NCBI GenBank assembly: GCA_019425015.1 | Contig: JAHYYJ010000002.1 | Coordinates: 62,001 to 126,000, forward strand | From: Collinsella sp. | Lineage (GTDB): Bacteria > Actinomycetota > Coriobacteriia > Coriobacteriales > Coriobacteriaceae | Direction: 5' to 3' | DNA: 64,000 bases | Shown here: piece by piece, positions 8,165 to 16,202 of the stretch | Layout: each line of letters begins with the position of its first letter | Position numbering within the stretch: the stretch's first letter is position 1 | The notes under the pieces: generated by a model | What the model was told of the DNA's origin: nothing | Databases searched by the model: none | Seen by the model: only the letters and a program-made list of their open reading frames with translations | Program-made: the position numbers and the translations under genes

Positions 8165-8998
8165 CTAGGCGAGGATGCCGGCGGCGGAGGCGACCATCGC
8201 GAGGACGATCACCACGAGGATGAGGGCCGTCATGCTCGCGTTCTTCTTGGTAAGAAGGTAATACGCGCTTCCCGTGATGGCGGCGGGGATCATGGCAGGC
8301 AGGATCTTGTCGAGCAGCGGCTGAATCTCCATCGCGACGTCGCCGAAGCTGAAGCTAATCGGGCAGGTGACGCCGATGACCGAGGCGATGAGGCAGCCGA
8401 CCACGGTGAGGCCGAGCACGGAGGCGGCGGCAGTGAGGTTGGGAAGCTTCTCGCTGAAGTCGGTGACGAGCTTCACGCCCTGCTTGTAGCCGAACTCGAG
8501 GGCGTGCATGCGGACCCAGAAGATGGCCAGGATGAGCGCGAACCAGATGCCGGCTCCCACGGGGTTGCCCTCGATGGCCATGTAGGCGGCGATGGAGCCC
8601 ATGATGGTCGGGATCATGGTCATGAGCAGGGAGTCGCCGACGCCGGCGAGCGGTCCCATGGTGCCGATCTTCAGGTCTTGGACGGCGTCCGCCGCCGCTA
8701 GGCCGTCGCGCTCCTCCATGGCCACGCAGGCGCCAAGGATGATGGCGGCGAGCCAAGGCTGGGTGTTGTAGTAGCGGAAGTGGTTGTTGAGCGCTTGCTT
8801 ATAGTCCTCGTCGTTCGTGTAGATCTTCCTCAGGACCGGCGAGAGGGCGTAGGCGACTGAGGCGCCCTGCTGGGTCTGGTAGTTGAAGGTGCACACGCTC
8901 ATGAGCCAGCGCCAGTTCGCGTTGCGCAGGTCCTTCTTGGTGACCTTGTAGCCGGAGGGCTTGCCCTCGGCGACGGCGGTGATGTTCTCGTTTTCCAT
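8165..8998 (-). CDS. PTS mannose/fructose-family EIID
   Basis: This 277-residue membrane subunit pairs with EIIC to form the sugar channel. The N-terminal half has the characteristic segment RWLMSVCTFNYQTQQGASVAY (quoted in part), followed by MGPLAGVGDSLL and several hydrophobic helices toward the C-terminus. Length is normal for EIID. Only 2 nt separate it from the EIIC stop codon, which indicates coupled translation. Substrate cannot be deduced from the subunit itself; the flanking GH172 and ROK genes suggest a fructose-containing sugar. Confidence 0.92.
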   Translation of the reverse strand: MENENITAVAEGKPSGYKVTKKDLRNANWRWLMSVCTFNYQTQQGASVAYALSPVLRKIYTNDEDYKQALNNHFRYYNTQPWLAAIILGACVAMEERDGLAAADAVQDLKIGTMGPLAGVGDSLLMTMIPTIMGSIAAYMAIEGNPVGAGIWFALILAIFWVRMHALEFGYKQGVKLVTDFSEKLPNLTAAASVLGLTVVGCLIASVIGVTCPISFSFGDVAMEIQPLLDKILPAMIPAAITGSAYYLLTKKNASMTALILVVIVLAMVASAAGILA

Positions 8999-9000
8999 GG

Positions 9001-9786
9001 TTACTCATCCTCTCCGATGAAGGCGTCTGCGGAAGCGTGGGCGGCGAGCTCGGTGTCCCTCTCGGCACGCTGGTAGAACGCAATCGCGAGGGCAACGCCG
9101 ACGATGGCGGCGCCGATGATGGGCACGTTCAGGAAGGCCGAGAGGAAGAAGCCGGCGAGCAGGTACTGGAAGTACTTGGCGGTTGGCATGTAGCGGAGCA
9201 GCATGGCGATACCGACGGCCGGGAGCATCTTGCCGGCGAGGGTGAGGCCGGAGAGGAACCACTGGGGCATGACCTCGAGGAGCCAGTTGACGGCGGGCTG
9301 GCCGAGCGTCACGGAGACAAAGACGGGCAGGGCGGCGCACAGGCCGAAGAGCGCGGGGCAGACCCACAGGATGGCGTTCATCTGATTGAACTTACCCTCG
9401 TTGCAGAACTTCTGGGACTTCTCGACGACAAAGCCGTTGAGGATCTTGGCGACGACGTCGAGCTGGATGCCGAGCATGCCGACCGGCAGGCCGATGGCGA
9501 GGCCCGTGTCGGAGCCCAGGGTCACGCCGTAGGCGGTGGCGATGATGGCCATCGTGCCGTAGTCGGGAATGGAGGAGCCGCCGAAGCCCGCGACGCCGAG
9601 CTGCATGAGCTGAATGGTGCCGCCGATGACAAGGCCGGTCTTCCAGTCGCCCATGACGACTCCGGTGATGAGGCCCCAGAAAACGGCGTAATTGACGAAG
9701 ATCATCGGGATGCCGTAGTAGTCCACGTGCTTGATGAAGGCCAGCAGGGTCAAAAGGACGACCTGCAGGATAGTGAAGTTGACCAT
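9001..9786 (-). CDS. PTS mannose/fructose-family EIIC
   Basis: This 261-residue polytopic protein forms the translocation channel with EIID. It begins with a hydrophobic helix and has the EIIC-Man segment GLVIGGTIQLMQLGVAGFGG (20 residues, about positions 48-67) followed by GLAIGLPVG and several further helices; the C-terminus is acidic. It lies 9 nt after EIIB and 2 nt before EIID, in the order IIB-IIC-IID-IIA found in LevR-type loci. Confidence 0.92.
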   Translation of the reverse strand: MVNFTILQVVLLTLLAFIKHVDYYGIPMIFVNYAVFWGLITGVVMGDWKTGLVIGGTIQLMQLGVAGFGGSSIPDYGTMAIIATAYGVTLGSDTGLAIGLPVGMLGIQLDVVAKILNGFVVEKSQKFCNEGKFNQMNAILWVCPALFGLCAALPVFVSVTLGQPAVNWLLEVMPQWFLSGLTLAGKMLPAVGIAMLLRYMPTAKYFQYLLAGFFLSAFLNVPIIGAAIVGVALAIAFYQRAERDTELAAHASADAFIGEDE

Positions 9787-9795
9787 ATTTCCCCC

Positions 9796-10269
9796 TTAGA
9801 TGAGGTCTGCGACGGAGACGGGCTTGTCGGCGGGCACGAACTGGGCCGTCACCTTGACGCCACGGGCGATGAGCGCCTTGTAGCTCTGGACGTTCTCGGC
9901 GGAGGCGTAGGCGCGCTGGGTGAGCTGGATGCCGTCCTCCTTGACGAGCGAGCCGCCGACGACCAGCGACGGGAGCTCGACGCCCGACTCGACCAGGCGA
10001 AGCATCGTCTCGGGCTCCTTGGCGATGACGAAGACCTTCTCGCGGTCGTACTTGCCCGCGGCGAAGTTCTTGAGCGCGGTCTGCTCGGAGATGATCGAAA
10101 CGGCCATGCCCGCGGGGCGCGCCATCCTCATGGTGGACTTCAGGACCTCGTCGCCGGCGACCTTGTCGTCGATGACCATGACTCGGGTCGCGCCCGACAC
10201 CGGGGCCCACTGCGTCACGATGATGCCGTGAAGCAGGCGATTGTCGATTCGTGCCATAACAACACTCAT
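9796..10269 (-). CDS. PTS mannose/fructose-family EIIB
   Basis: This 157-residue cytoplasmic subunit transfers phosphate to the incoming sugar. The phosphorylated histidine is His14 in RIDNRLLHGIIVTQW, the EIIB-Man signature. I selected the ATG at 10269 with TAGGAGC upstream; an in-frame upstream extension is not supported by homology. It is the first structural gene after the LevR-like regulator, with a 123-nt gap that may contain a promoter. I see no TGGCAC-N5-TTGC element of a sigma-54 promoter in that gap. Confidence 0.92.
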   Translation of the reverse strand: MSVVMARIDNRLLHGIIVTQWAPVSGATRVMVIDDKVAGDEVLKSTMRMARPAGMAVSIISEQTALKNFAAGKYDREKVFVIAKEPETMLRLVESGVELPSLVVGGSLVKEDGIQLTQRAYASAENVQSYKALIARGVKVTAQFVPADKPVSVADLI

Positions 10270-10392
10270 GTTTGCTCCTATCAAATGAAGTTTTACGTTC
10301 GGTACTGCCTCGGCGCTATCCGGATTCGCGCCGGGCAAGGGGTTATCGGATTATTGAGGACGCGCGGTCAGCTTGCGGCGGCGCGGGGAAGG

Positions 10393-13134
10393 TCACTCGT
10401 CGAGCAGGAGGTCCGAGGAGCCGAGGCGCCCTTCTCGCGCCGGGGCGGCGCTCATGCTTATGTAGTCGAAGACATATGCGATCTCGCTTACGGGAACCTC
10501 TACGCGATAGCGCGTCGAGATGCTCGAGAAGCTCTGCCTGAAGGACTCGATGAAATCGGCGCGTTCCTCCTCGAAGCGGTCCTGGCCAACGTAGGTCTCA
10601 ATGGGGTTTCTGGTAACAAGGCGCTCGACGAGACAGCAGAGGTGAACGTAGAGCCCAATGATGGCGTTGCTGCCGATCTTCTCGCCTGTCCTGCGCTGAA
10701 GCTCGTGCACGGCGCTCTCGATCTCATGGAATAGCCGCTCCGGGTCGAGGATGGTGATGGAGCGGATGACGTTCTGCAGCGTCATGTTCGAGAGCAGCTT
10801 CTCGTGGAAAGAAGAGAGCTCGGAAGCGTCAAGCCACCTGCCGAACACGGCATCAACCTTAGAGGCGGACGCCGTCGACATGATGTCCTCGAGGGCGACG
10901 AAGGGGACGGAGGCGACCCCGGGGTCTCCCGTGCCGATGACGGCGCAGACGCGGTGCTCGGAGAAAACGGCGTCGTTCGACCCGTTCGCGACGAGCTGCT
11001 TGAAGGGCCTCGTGAGCAGGCGCGCGCCTATGGTGCGCGGGAGGCTCTGCGAGACGAGCTGGCGTATCCTCTCCGCGGCGTCGACCCCGGACTCGGAGCA
11101 GAAGACGATGGCGTCCTCACGGTTGACGCGCTCGATCACCTTGCAGTGCGTCACGCACGCGGCGGTCGCATCGCCAAGAACCTCGGCGATGGACTTGCCG
11201 CCGAGCAGCCCGACCCCGATCTCGAGCGCAAGACCGGTAGAGACGTTGTTCACCACGCCGATAGTGGAGTCGGTAACGTTCTCGAGGGCCTTATAGGCCT
11301 CCTCCAAGGAGCCCATGTCGACGAGGAACACGACCCCGGTGCAGTAGGAATGGCGGTCGACGAGGCGCTGGAGCGGACCGACGATGTCCTTCAGCTGCTG
11401 GTCGTAGGGCATGTCGACAGCCTCGTACACATGCATGCCGAGCATACGGTTCGCCGCGTCGGCGATGCTCGTCGCCGTTGAGTAGCCGTGGGACAAGATG
11501 ACGCAGAGCGTCCGAAGGGCCTTCGCATCGCGAGACTCCGATGCGACGCACAGCGTCAGAAGCGTCTTCGTGAAGTGATCGAGCGAGATTCCCAGCGCCC
11601 CTTCCACGTCTGCGGCGACCTGATCGGAGACACTCGAGGCAAACGGTAATTCGGAGGTCACGGCACCGAGGAGATGGGAGATTTGCTCCGCACAGGCAGA
11701 CTTTCGCTTAGCCAGGCCGATACCCGGCCACAACTGCAGGCAAATCTCCTGGGCCAGTAGAAAAGCGACCTTCCTCGAAAGCTCGATGCCATAAGAAGAG
11801 CCTGCGTCGGCAAGGACCGCGCCCACGACGCGCTCGAAGGCGCGCGACCTCGAGGAGGCGACGCCGTGGTCGAAGATCAAGTGATCCTCAACGCCGCGCA
11901 CAGCGGAGACAGCTTGCGAGACAAGCTCGGAGACAGAGAGCTCCCCGGCGCAGAATCGCTCATCGAGGGAGCACAGGGCATCGAGCGCCTGCTCGACCGG
12001 CCCTGTGCTCTCGGCGGCATCCAGAGACGCGTCGATCAGAACGCCATCGTCGGGCTGTTGATCGATCTGCGCGGAGGAGAGGAGCCCGCTGGGAAGAAGA
12101 TACGGGCGAACGACGACGTAGTCGCCCTCGCGATTGAGGAACGCTTTGGCGCAGCAGTTCGTCACGCAGGCGCGCAAGCCGGCGATGTTATCGGAAAAGT
12201 CCGCGTTCACGAGGCAACGGTATGCGCCGCGGCTGATCTTCACATCAGAACCGATTCGGCACCCCTCGCTGCGCAGGAAGCTCAAGATGAGATCCTCGCG
12301 CTCCTCGGGGGTCCGCTCCTTGAGTGAGGGGACGCGGGCACAGATGGGCATTTTGCTGTAGGCCGAGGAAACCTTCAGGTCATCGGCGGAAAGCGTCGTC
12401 GAAAGAACGAGGCGAGCGCGCGGCGCATCCTGGGAGGCATCGAGCCCGAGGGCCGTCGCAAGGCAGTGCTCCATCGCAGAGGGAGAGAGTGCCTCGATGC
12501 CGTTGACAAAGACCACACCCCCGCGCGCTTTCGCGATCGACTCGTCAAGAAGCCCGTTGAACGAGGCGGCGTCCGGGACCCCGGCGCAGTCGATGCGCAC
12601 ATAGGAGGAGTCGCGGGACAGCAAGCCCTGGTTCTTGCCGTACTCGTACACAAGGCGAGAAAGGAAAGACTTACCGACACCCACGCCGCCGCTCAAGAGG
12701 ATGGGCAGGCCAAACGGAGGGTACTGAACCGCAGCCTTGCACTGCTCGACAACGGAGCTGAGGCTCATGTCGAAGCCCACGGCACGCGCGAAGTCGCGGT
12801 GATCGGCGATTCCCGTCGCCTGGATGAGGTCGGCGAGCGAGGCGTACTCGCTTGCAGAGAGCTTTACCTGAAAACGCTTCTGGAACGCGCGGCGATGAAA
12901 ATAACGGACAGGCCTGCCCGCCACCTTAACCACAAGACCGGCGCGAACAAGGTCGTTGAGGTACTGGCTCGCCAGGCTCCTGGAGATGATGAGTGTCTCG
13001 GCGATGTCGGAGGTGGACAGACGGGCAAGGTCGTCGAGCGAGACGGCAGAGGTGAGGGCCTCGAGATGCTCGAGAATCCTGTCCCTCATGTCGACGGGTT
13101 TCTTTGCCAAGCTGTCCTGTGTGGTCTTGTCCAT
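10393..13134 (-). CDS. LevR-type PRD/PTS-domain transcriptional regulator lacking GAFTGA
   Basis: The 913-residue protein has a winged HTH (about 15-80), an AAA+ module with Walker A GGVGVGKS at 149-156, then a PRD-like segment (about 420-520), an EIIA-Man-like domain with SHGYSTATSIADAANRMLG (about 565-680), an EIIB-like stretch and a C-terminal PRD with GLYVHLCCLVERL. This is the LevR/ManR layout, in which PTS phosphorylation of the domains sets activity. The GAFTGA loop needed to contact sigma-54 is missing: residues 180-205 run from IDCAGVPDAASFNGLL straight to the Walker B region, and that Walker B reads VVFVNGIE rather than the usual hydrophobic-DE form. It probably regulates the adjacent PTS operon by another mechanism. 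Confidence 0.88.
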   Translation of the reverse strand: MDKTTQDSLAKKPVDMRDRILEHLEALTSAVSLDDLARLSTSDIAETLIISRSLASQYLNDLVRAGLVVKVAGRPVRYFHRRAFQKRFQVKLSASEYASLADLIQATGIADHRDFARAVGFDMSLSSVVEQCKAAVQYPPFGLPILLSGGVGVGKSFLSRLVYEYGKNQGLLSRDSSYVRIDCAGVPDAASFNGLLDESIAKARGGVVFVNGIEALSPSAMEHCLATALGLDASQDAPRARLVLSTTLSADDLKVSSAYSKMPICARVPSLKERTPEEREDLILSFLRSEGCRIGSDVKISRGAYRCLVNADFSDNIAGLRACVTNCCAKAFLNREGDYVVVRPYLLPSGLLSSAQIDQQPDDGVLIDASLDAAESTGPVEQALDALCSLDERFCAGELSVSELVSQAVSAVRGVEDHLIFDHGVASSRSRAFERVVGAVLADAGSSYGIELSRKVAFLLAQEICLQLWPGIGLAKRKSACAEQISHLLGAVTSELPFASSVSDQVAADVEGALGISLDHFTKTLLTLCVASESRDAKALRTLCVILSHGYSTATSIADAANRMLGMHVYEAVDMPYDQQLKDIVGPLQRLVDRHSYCTGVVFLVDMGSLEEAYKALENVTDSTIGVVNNVSTGLALEIGVGLLGGKSIAEVLGDATAACVTHCKVIERVNREDAIVFCSESGVDAAERIRQLVSQSLPRTIGARLLTRPFKQLVANGSNDAVFSEHRVCAVIGTGDPGVASVPFVALEDIMSTASASKVDAVFGRWLDASELSSFHEKLLSNMTLQNVIRSITILDPERLFHEIESAVHELQRRTGEKIGSNAIIGLYVHLCCLVERLVTRNPIETYVGQDRFEEERADFIESFRQSFSSISTRYRVEVPVSEIAYVFDYISMSAAPAREGRLGSSDLLLDE

Positions 13135-13306
13135 GACTTCTTACCTCCTCGTACAAGGAGTATAAGGGGAGAACAGAGAACGGAAGGGGGCGCGTGGGGG
13201 AATCAACAGCTCCGAGGAAAAGTCCACCACTTGAGGGGCAGAAAACAACGGCCATTGAACATTCAGGGCCGACGCTCAACACTTCGGCTCGACACTTCGC
13301 TTTGGA

Positions 13307-13363
13307 AAGGGCCCCGGCGCGCCGGGGTCCCAACATAAAGAAGGGCCCCGGCGCGCAGGGCCT
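13307..13363 (-). terminator. Two consecutive GC-rich terminator hairpins
   Basis: Two stems built on the same GCGCGCCGGGGCCC core occur at 13309-13331 and 13340-13363, downstream of the nucleosidase remnant on the minus strand. Each is followed by a short T-rich stretch. They look like a duplicated terminator. Confidence 0.6.
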
Positions 13364-13690
13364 AAAGCTTAACCATGCGCGCGGCGATGCGGGCGCAGTC
13401 GCAGGCGGCCTTCTTCTCGAAAGAGTTGTAGTCACGACCCGGCCCTCGGCGCAGGGCTTGTCGCTGATGGCGCGCACGACGACGAGGGGCACGCCGTTGA
13501 GATAAGCGGCCTGCGCGATGGTGCAGCCCTCCATCTCGCAGCACAGGTCGCCGAAGGTCGCGAGGATTCGCTCCTTCTGTTCCGCGGGCGAGACGAACTG
13601 GTCGCCGGAGACGACGCGGCCCTTGAGGACCTTAATGTCGGGGGCGACGGCGGCCGCGGCGGCGCACGCCGCCAGCAAGGGCCGGAACGG
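13362..13690 (-). pseudogene. MTA/SAH nucleosidase remnant, truncated and frameshifted
   Basis: The C-terminal half of a 5'-methylthioadenosine/S-adenosylhomocysteine nucleosidase is visible: KGRVVSGDQFVSP, CCEMEGCTIAQAAYL and VPLVVVRAISDK, all family signatures (purine-binding EMEG and catalytic SD). After SDKPCAEGR the frame shifts near 13430-13445, and the C-terminal helix continues in the neighbouring frame as DYNSFEKKAACDCARIAARMV. The N-terminal half is absent, replaced by an IS3-type transposase fragment. The gene cannot make an active enzyme. Confidence 0.8.
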
Positions 13691-14136
13691 ATCGCGCAAG
13701 ATCAAGGCGTCGCCCGGGAGGTCGGGCGTTACCGTCAGCCGGCGCCGCGTCTGCCGCATCATGAGGGAGAACGGCCTGGCCGGCGCATACGGCAGGAAGA
13801 GGTTCAAGGTGCACCCCGGGGCGGTCAACGAGGCCGACGTGTCGAACGTCGTCGCGCGCGGCTTCGGCGGCAGGGCGCCGTGCACCCATATATGCAGCGA
13901 CTTGGTCTGCGTGCGCGTCGGGGCGTCGTGGAACTACGTCTGCCTGCTCGTCGACCTCTGCAACGGGGAGATCGTCGGCCACTCCGAAGGACCGAGGAGG
14001 GACGCGCGAGCTCCGAGCCAAGCTCTTGGATTACGTGCACTGGTACAACAACTTCAGGATCCACTCGACGCTGGGCTACATGTCGCCGGTCGAGTTCAGG
14101 GAGGCGGGGCCGTCCCTCCCGGAATCGTCCAAATAA
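13691..14136 (+). mobile_element. IS3-family transposase orfB relic, internally deleted
   Basis: The frame starting near 13691 encodes VTVSRRRVCRIMRENGLAG and SDLVCVRVGASWNYVCLLVDL, typical of the IS150/IS3 orfB integrase (first catalytic Asp region). After NGEIVGHS the middle of the rve domain is missing. The sequence then resumes in another frame with LRAKLLDYVHWYNNFRIHS and LGYMSPVEFRE, the conserved orfB C-terminus that includes the YNxxRxHxxLG motif, ending at a TAA at 14134-14136. It interrupts the nucleosidase gene. Confidence 0.8.
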
Positions 14137-14845
14137 GTGTTGCCAATCCATAGCCAATCCAGCCATCATCTTCGCGAAGGCGGACGTCAGGAAAAGCTCG
14201 GCTTGAGCTCGGTCGGACGCGGTCTGTGGGGCATCATTCAGGCTCAGGGGGTCTCCTTGTCTTCTTCGGTCGCAACCTGAATGATAGGGACGGCCCCTTC
14301 TCTCTTTCCCCTTCGTTTTCGACGCGTCACCCTCTCGGCGGGCTTAAGGCCCGCGCTCGCGGGTGCAGGGGCTACGCCCAAACCCCAAAAACGTAACGCC
14401 GTGCTCGAAGCGTTTCCGGACGTCAGCGTAATCTCAAATCCCGTTCGTCAACTCATGGGCAAGCCACCTGAGACTACTCATTTCTCCTACTGGCAATGAA
14501 GACCTGCGACCTGCAGTTTTGCAAACTGCTTGAAAGCCACCTGCGTTGATTCACTTCCTATTGCAGCTGGCGGCTTGCACGCGAAAAGGCATTTAAGTTT
14601 CAAAACGGGCGTTTTCGGCGCTATCGAGCCTCCAAAGGCATCCCGCCGCGCCCTTTGGGACAAAAACAAAAACTCAAAGCCCTGAGTTCGAAAATAGTTT
14701 TTGGAGTTGTCCCGACTTTTGTCCCCGAAGCCGACGAAACGCGACAGGGTGTCACCTGGCGGCACTCGATTCGAGACGGCACCGAAAACTGGATGCAACC
14801 GGAATGACAGGACGGCAGAACCGAAGCCATCGAGTAGGGATAGAA
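14137..14845. other. Non-coding debris between IS3 relic and ribosomal operon
   Basis: No convincing gene is seen in about 700 bp. A 10-bp inverted repeat ATCATTCAGG / CCTGAATGAT (14233-14242 and 14276-14285) may be an insertion-sequence end. A short GC hairpin with a TTAAG loop occurs near 14338-14354. Base composition falls in 14500-14720 compared with the flanks, as expected for acquired or decayed DNA. Confidence 0.45.
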
Positions 14846-14877
14846 AAAGGCCCGGGTGCCATGGCATCCGGGCCTTT
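14846..14877 (-). terminator. Terminator of the S10-type ribosomal operon
   Basis: Stem AAAGGCCCGGGTGCC / GGCATCCGGGCCTTT with a two-base loop, followed on the minus strand by TTTTTCT, lies 26 nt after the rplX stop. It shows that the operon ends at rplX. Confidence 0.9.
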
Positions 14878-14903
14878 GCTAGCAACTTGATGTTGCGGGC
14901 AGC

Positions 14904-15209
14904 TTAGAACTTGTGGCCGCACTTCTTGCAGACGCGCAGCTTGTTCTTGCCGTCCTTCTCGTGACCGACGCGGGTAACCTTACCGCACTCGGGGCAAACG
15001 AGATTGACGTTGGAGGCGTCGATGGGAGCCTCCTGCGAAACGATGCCGCCCTGCTGGTTGGCAGCGTTGGGCTTGACGGCCTTCTTGACGACCGAAACGC
15101 CCTCGACAACGACCTTGTTCTCGGCGGGGAGAGCACGCAGGATAACGCCCTGCTTGCCGCGATCCTTACCAGAGAGAACCTGGACCTTATCGCCCTTCTT
15201 GATATACAT
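14904..15209 (-). CDS. rplX: Ribosomal protein L24
   Basis: The 101-residue large-subunit assembly protein contains an N-terminal KOW segment (KKGDKVQVLSGKDRGKQGVI, 20 residues) and ends in a four-cysteine zinc-ribbon-like tail (CPECGKVTRV...CKKCGHKF). It is the last gene of the cluster, 13 nt after rplN. In most bacteria rplE follows directly; here a terminator does. Confidence 0.97.
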   Translation of the reverse strand: MYIKKGDKVQVLSGKDRGKQGVILRALPAENKVVVEGVSVVKKAVKPNAANQQGGIVSQEAPIDASNVNLVCPECGKVTRVGHEKDGKNKLRVCKKCGHKF

Positions 15210-15222
15210 ATATCTCCCCTAA

Positions 15223-15591
15223 CTACAGGGTCTCGGGAGCGAGCGAGACGATCTTCATGTACTTCTTGTCACGAAGCTCGCGAGCGACGGGCCCGAAGAT
15301 ACGGGTGCCGACGGGCGAACCATCGTTGTTGATGACAACGCAGGCGTTCTCATCAAAGCGAATGTAGGAGCCATCCTTGCGGCGGATCTCCTTAACGGTG
15401 CGAACGACGACGCAACGGACAACGTCCTTCTTCTTGACGTTGGCGCCAGGGGTAGCCTCCTGGACAGCACCGATGAACACATCGCCGATGCCTGCATAAC
15501 GACGCTTGGAACCGCCAAGCACCTTGATGCAGCGAATCTTGCGAGCGCCGGAGTTGTCGGCGACGTTCAGCATGGTTTGCATCTGAATCAT
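15223..15591 (-). CDS. rplN: Ribosomal protein L14
   Basis: The 122-residue protein of the large subunit contains the family signature around RCVVVRTVKEIRRKDGSYIRF (quoted in part) and starts IQMQTMLNVADNSGARK, which is almost invariant in bacteria. It contacts L19 and 16S rRNA at the subunit interface. A 118-nt spacer with a folded element separates it from rpsQ upstream, the position where many bacteria have the boundary between S10 and spc operons. Confidence 0.97.
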   Translation of the reverse strand: MIQMQTMLNVADNSGARKIRCIKVLGGSKRRYAGIGDVFIGAVQEATPGANVKKKDVVRCVVVRTVKEIRRKDGSYIRFDENACVVINNDGSPVGTRIFGPVARELRDKKYMKIVSLAPETL

Positions 15592-15616
15592 GGTAGATGT
15601 TCCTCCGAACTAAGAA

Positions 15617-15682
15617 CCGAAGAGAGGTGCGCAGCCTTTAGGCGGCCTGTGGTATGCAAACCAGGCATACGCACATCTTCGG
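15617..15682 (-). ncRNA. Structured spacer RNA between rpsQ and rplN (three-way junction predicted)
   Basis: On the minus strand an outer stem CCGAAGA / TCTTCGG and a second helix GTGCG / CGCAC enclose two hairpins, GTATGC..GCATAC and a GC-rich CAG-GCC / GGC-CTG arm. The spacing suggests a three-way junction in the mRNA leader of rplN. Role is unknown; a processing site or ribosomal-protein binding site are possibilities. Confidence 0.5.
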
Positions 15683-15709
15683 AAACGTACAAGTCGTAAG
15701 AGCGACTGC

Positions 15710-15970
15710 TTATTTAGCGCGCTCGACGACCTCGATGAGGCGCCAACGCTTCATCTTGGACATAGGACGGGTCTCCATAACGCGGACGGTATCGCCCACG
15801 CCAGCCGTGCACTCCTCGTCGTGAGCGTGCAGCTTCTTGGAGCTGGTCATCATCTTGCCGTACTTGGGGTGACGCTTGCGCTCGGTGATGGTGACGACAA
15901 TGGTCTTGGCACCGGAGACGGAGGTAACGACACCCGTACGGACCTTACGCGAGTTACGCGAATCAGTCAT
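15710..15970 (-). CDS. rpsQ: Ribosomal protein S17
   Basis: The 86-residue 16S rRNA-binding protein of the small subunit has the OB-fold pattern RKVRTGVVTSVSGAKTIVVT (20 residues) and the signature GDTVRVMETRPMSKMKRWRL (20 residues). It follows rpmC by 16 nt in the usual order L16-L29-S17. Confidence 0.97.
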   Translation of the reverse strand: MTDSRNSRKVRTGVVTSVSGAKTIVVTITERKRHPKYGKMMTSSKKLHAHDEECTAGVGDTVRVMETRPMSKMKRWRLIEVVERAK

Positions 15971-15986
15971 GTTCTCTCCTTAGGTC

Positions 15987-16202
15987 CTACTCGGCGACAG
16001 CGGACTTCTCCGCTGCGATCTCGCGGGCGCGCTGCTCCGTGAGGACGCGAGCGATGTCCTTCTTCACGGTGTTGACGCGAGCGGTGTTGTCCAGCTGGCT
16101 GGTGGCCATCTGGAAACGAAGGTTAAAGAGCTCGGCGCGCATTTCCTTCAGCTTCTCAACGAGCTGAGCGTCCGAGAGCTCACGAATCTCTGCGGGCTTC
16201 AT
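15987..16202 (-). CDS. rpmC: Ribosomal protein L29
   Basis: This 71-residue two-helix protein begins MKPAEIRELSDAQLVEKLKE and contains the FNLRFQMATSQLDN motif typical of L29 near the peptide exit tunnel. Its ATG overlaps the stop of rplP by one base, indicating translational coupling. Confidence 0.96.
   Translation of the reverse strand: MKPAEIRELSDAQLVEKLKEMRAELFNLRFQMATSQLDNTARVNTVKKDIARVLTEQRAREIAAEKSAVAE

Noticed and set aside
10270..10392. Sigma-54 promoter before the PTS IIB gene
   Set aside because: No TGGCAC-N5-TTGC match could be found on the minus strand, in agreement with the regulator lacking GAFTGA.
14330..14375. Third family A element
   Set aside because: A GCGGGC-TTAAG-GCCCGC hairpin followed by GCTCGCGGG recalls the core, but it lacks AGTCCTG, the CACATTAAGTG apex and the long outer arms.
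14137..14845. tRNA or small protein genes in the debris region
   Set aside because: No cloverleaf with a T-loop GTTCRAATC and no frame with a plausible start and ribosome-binding site were seen.
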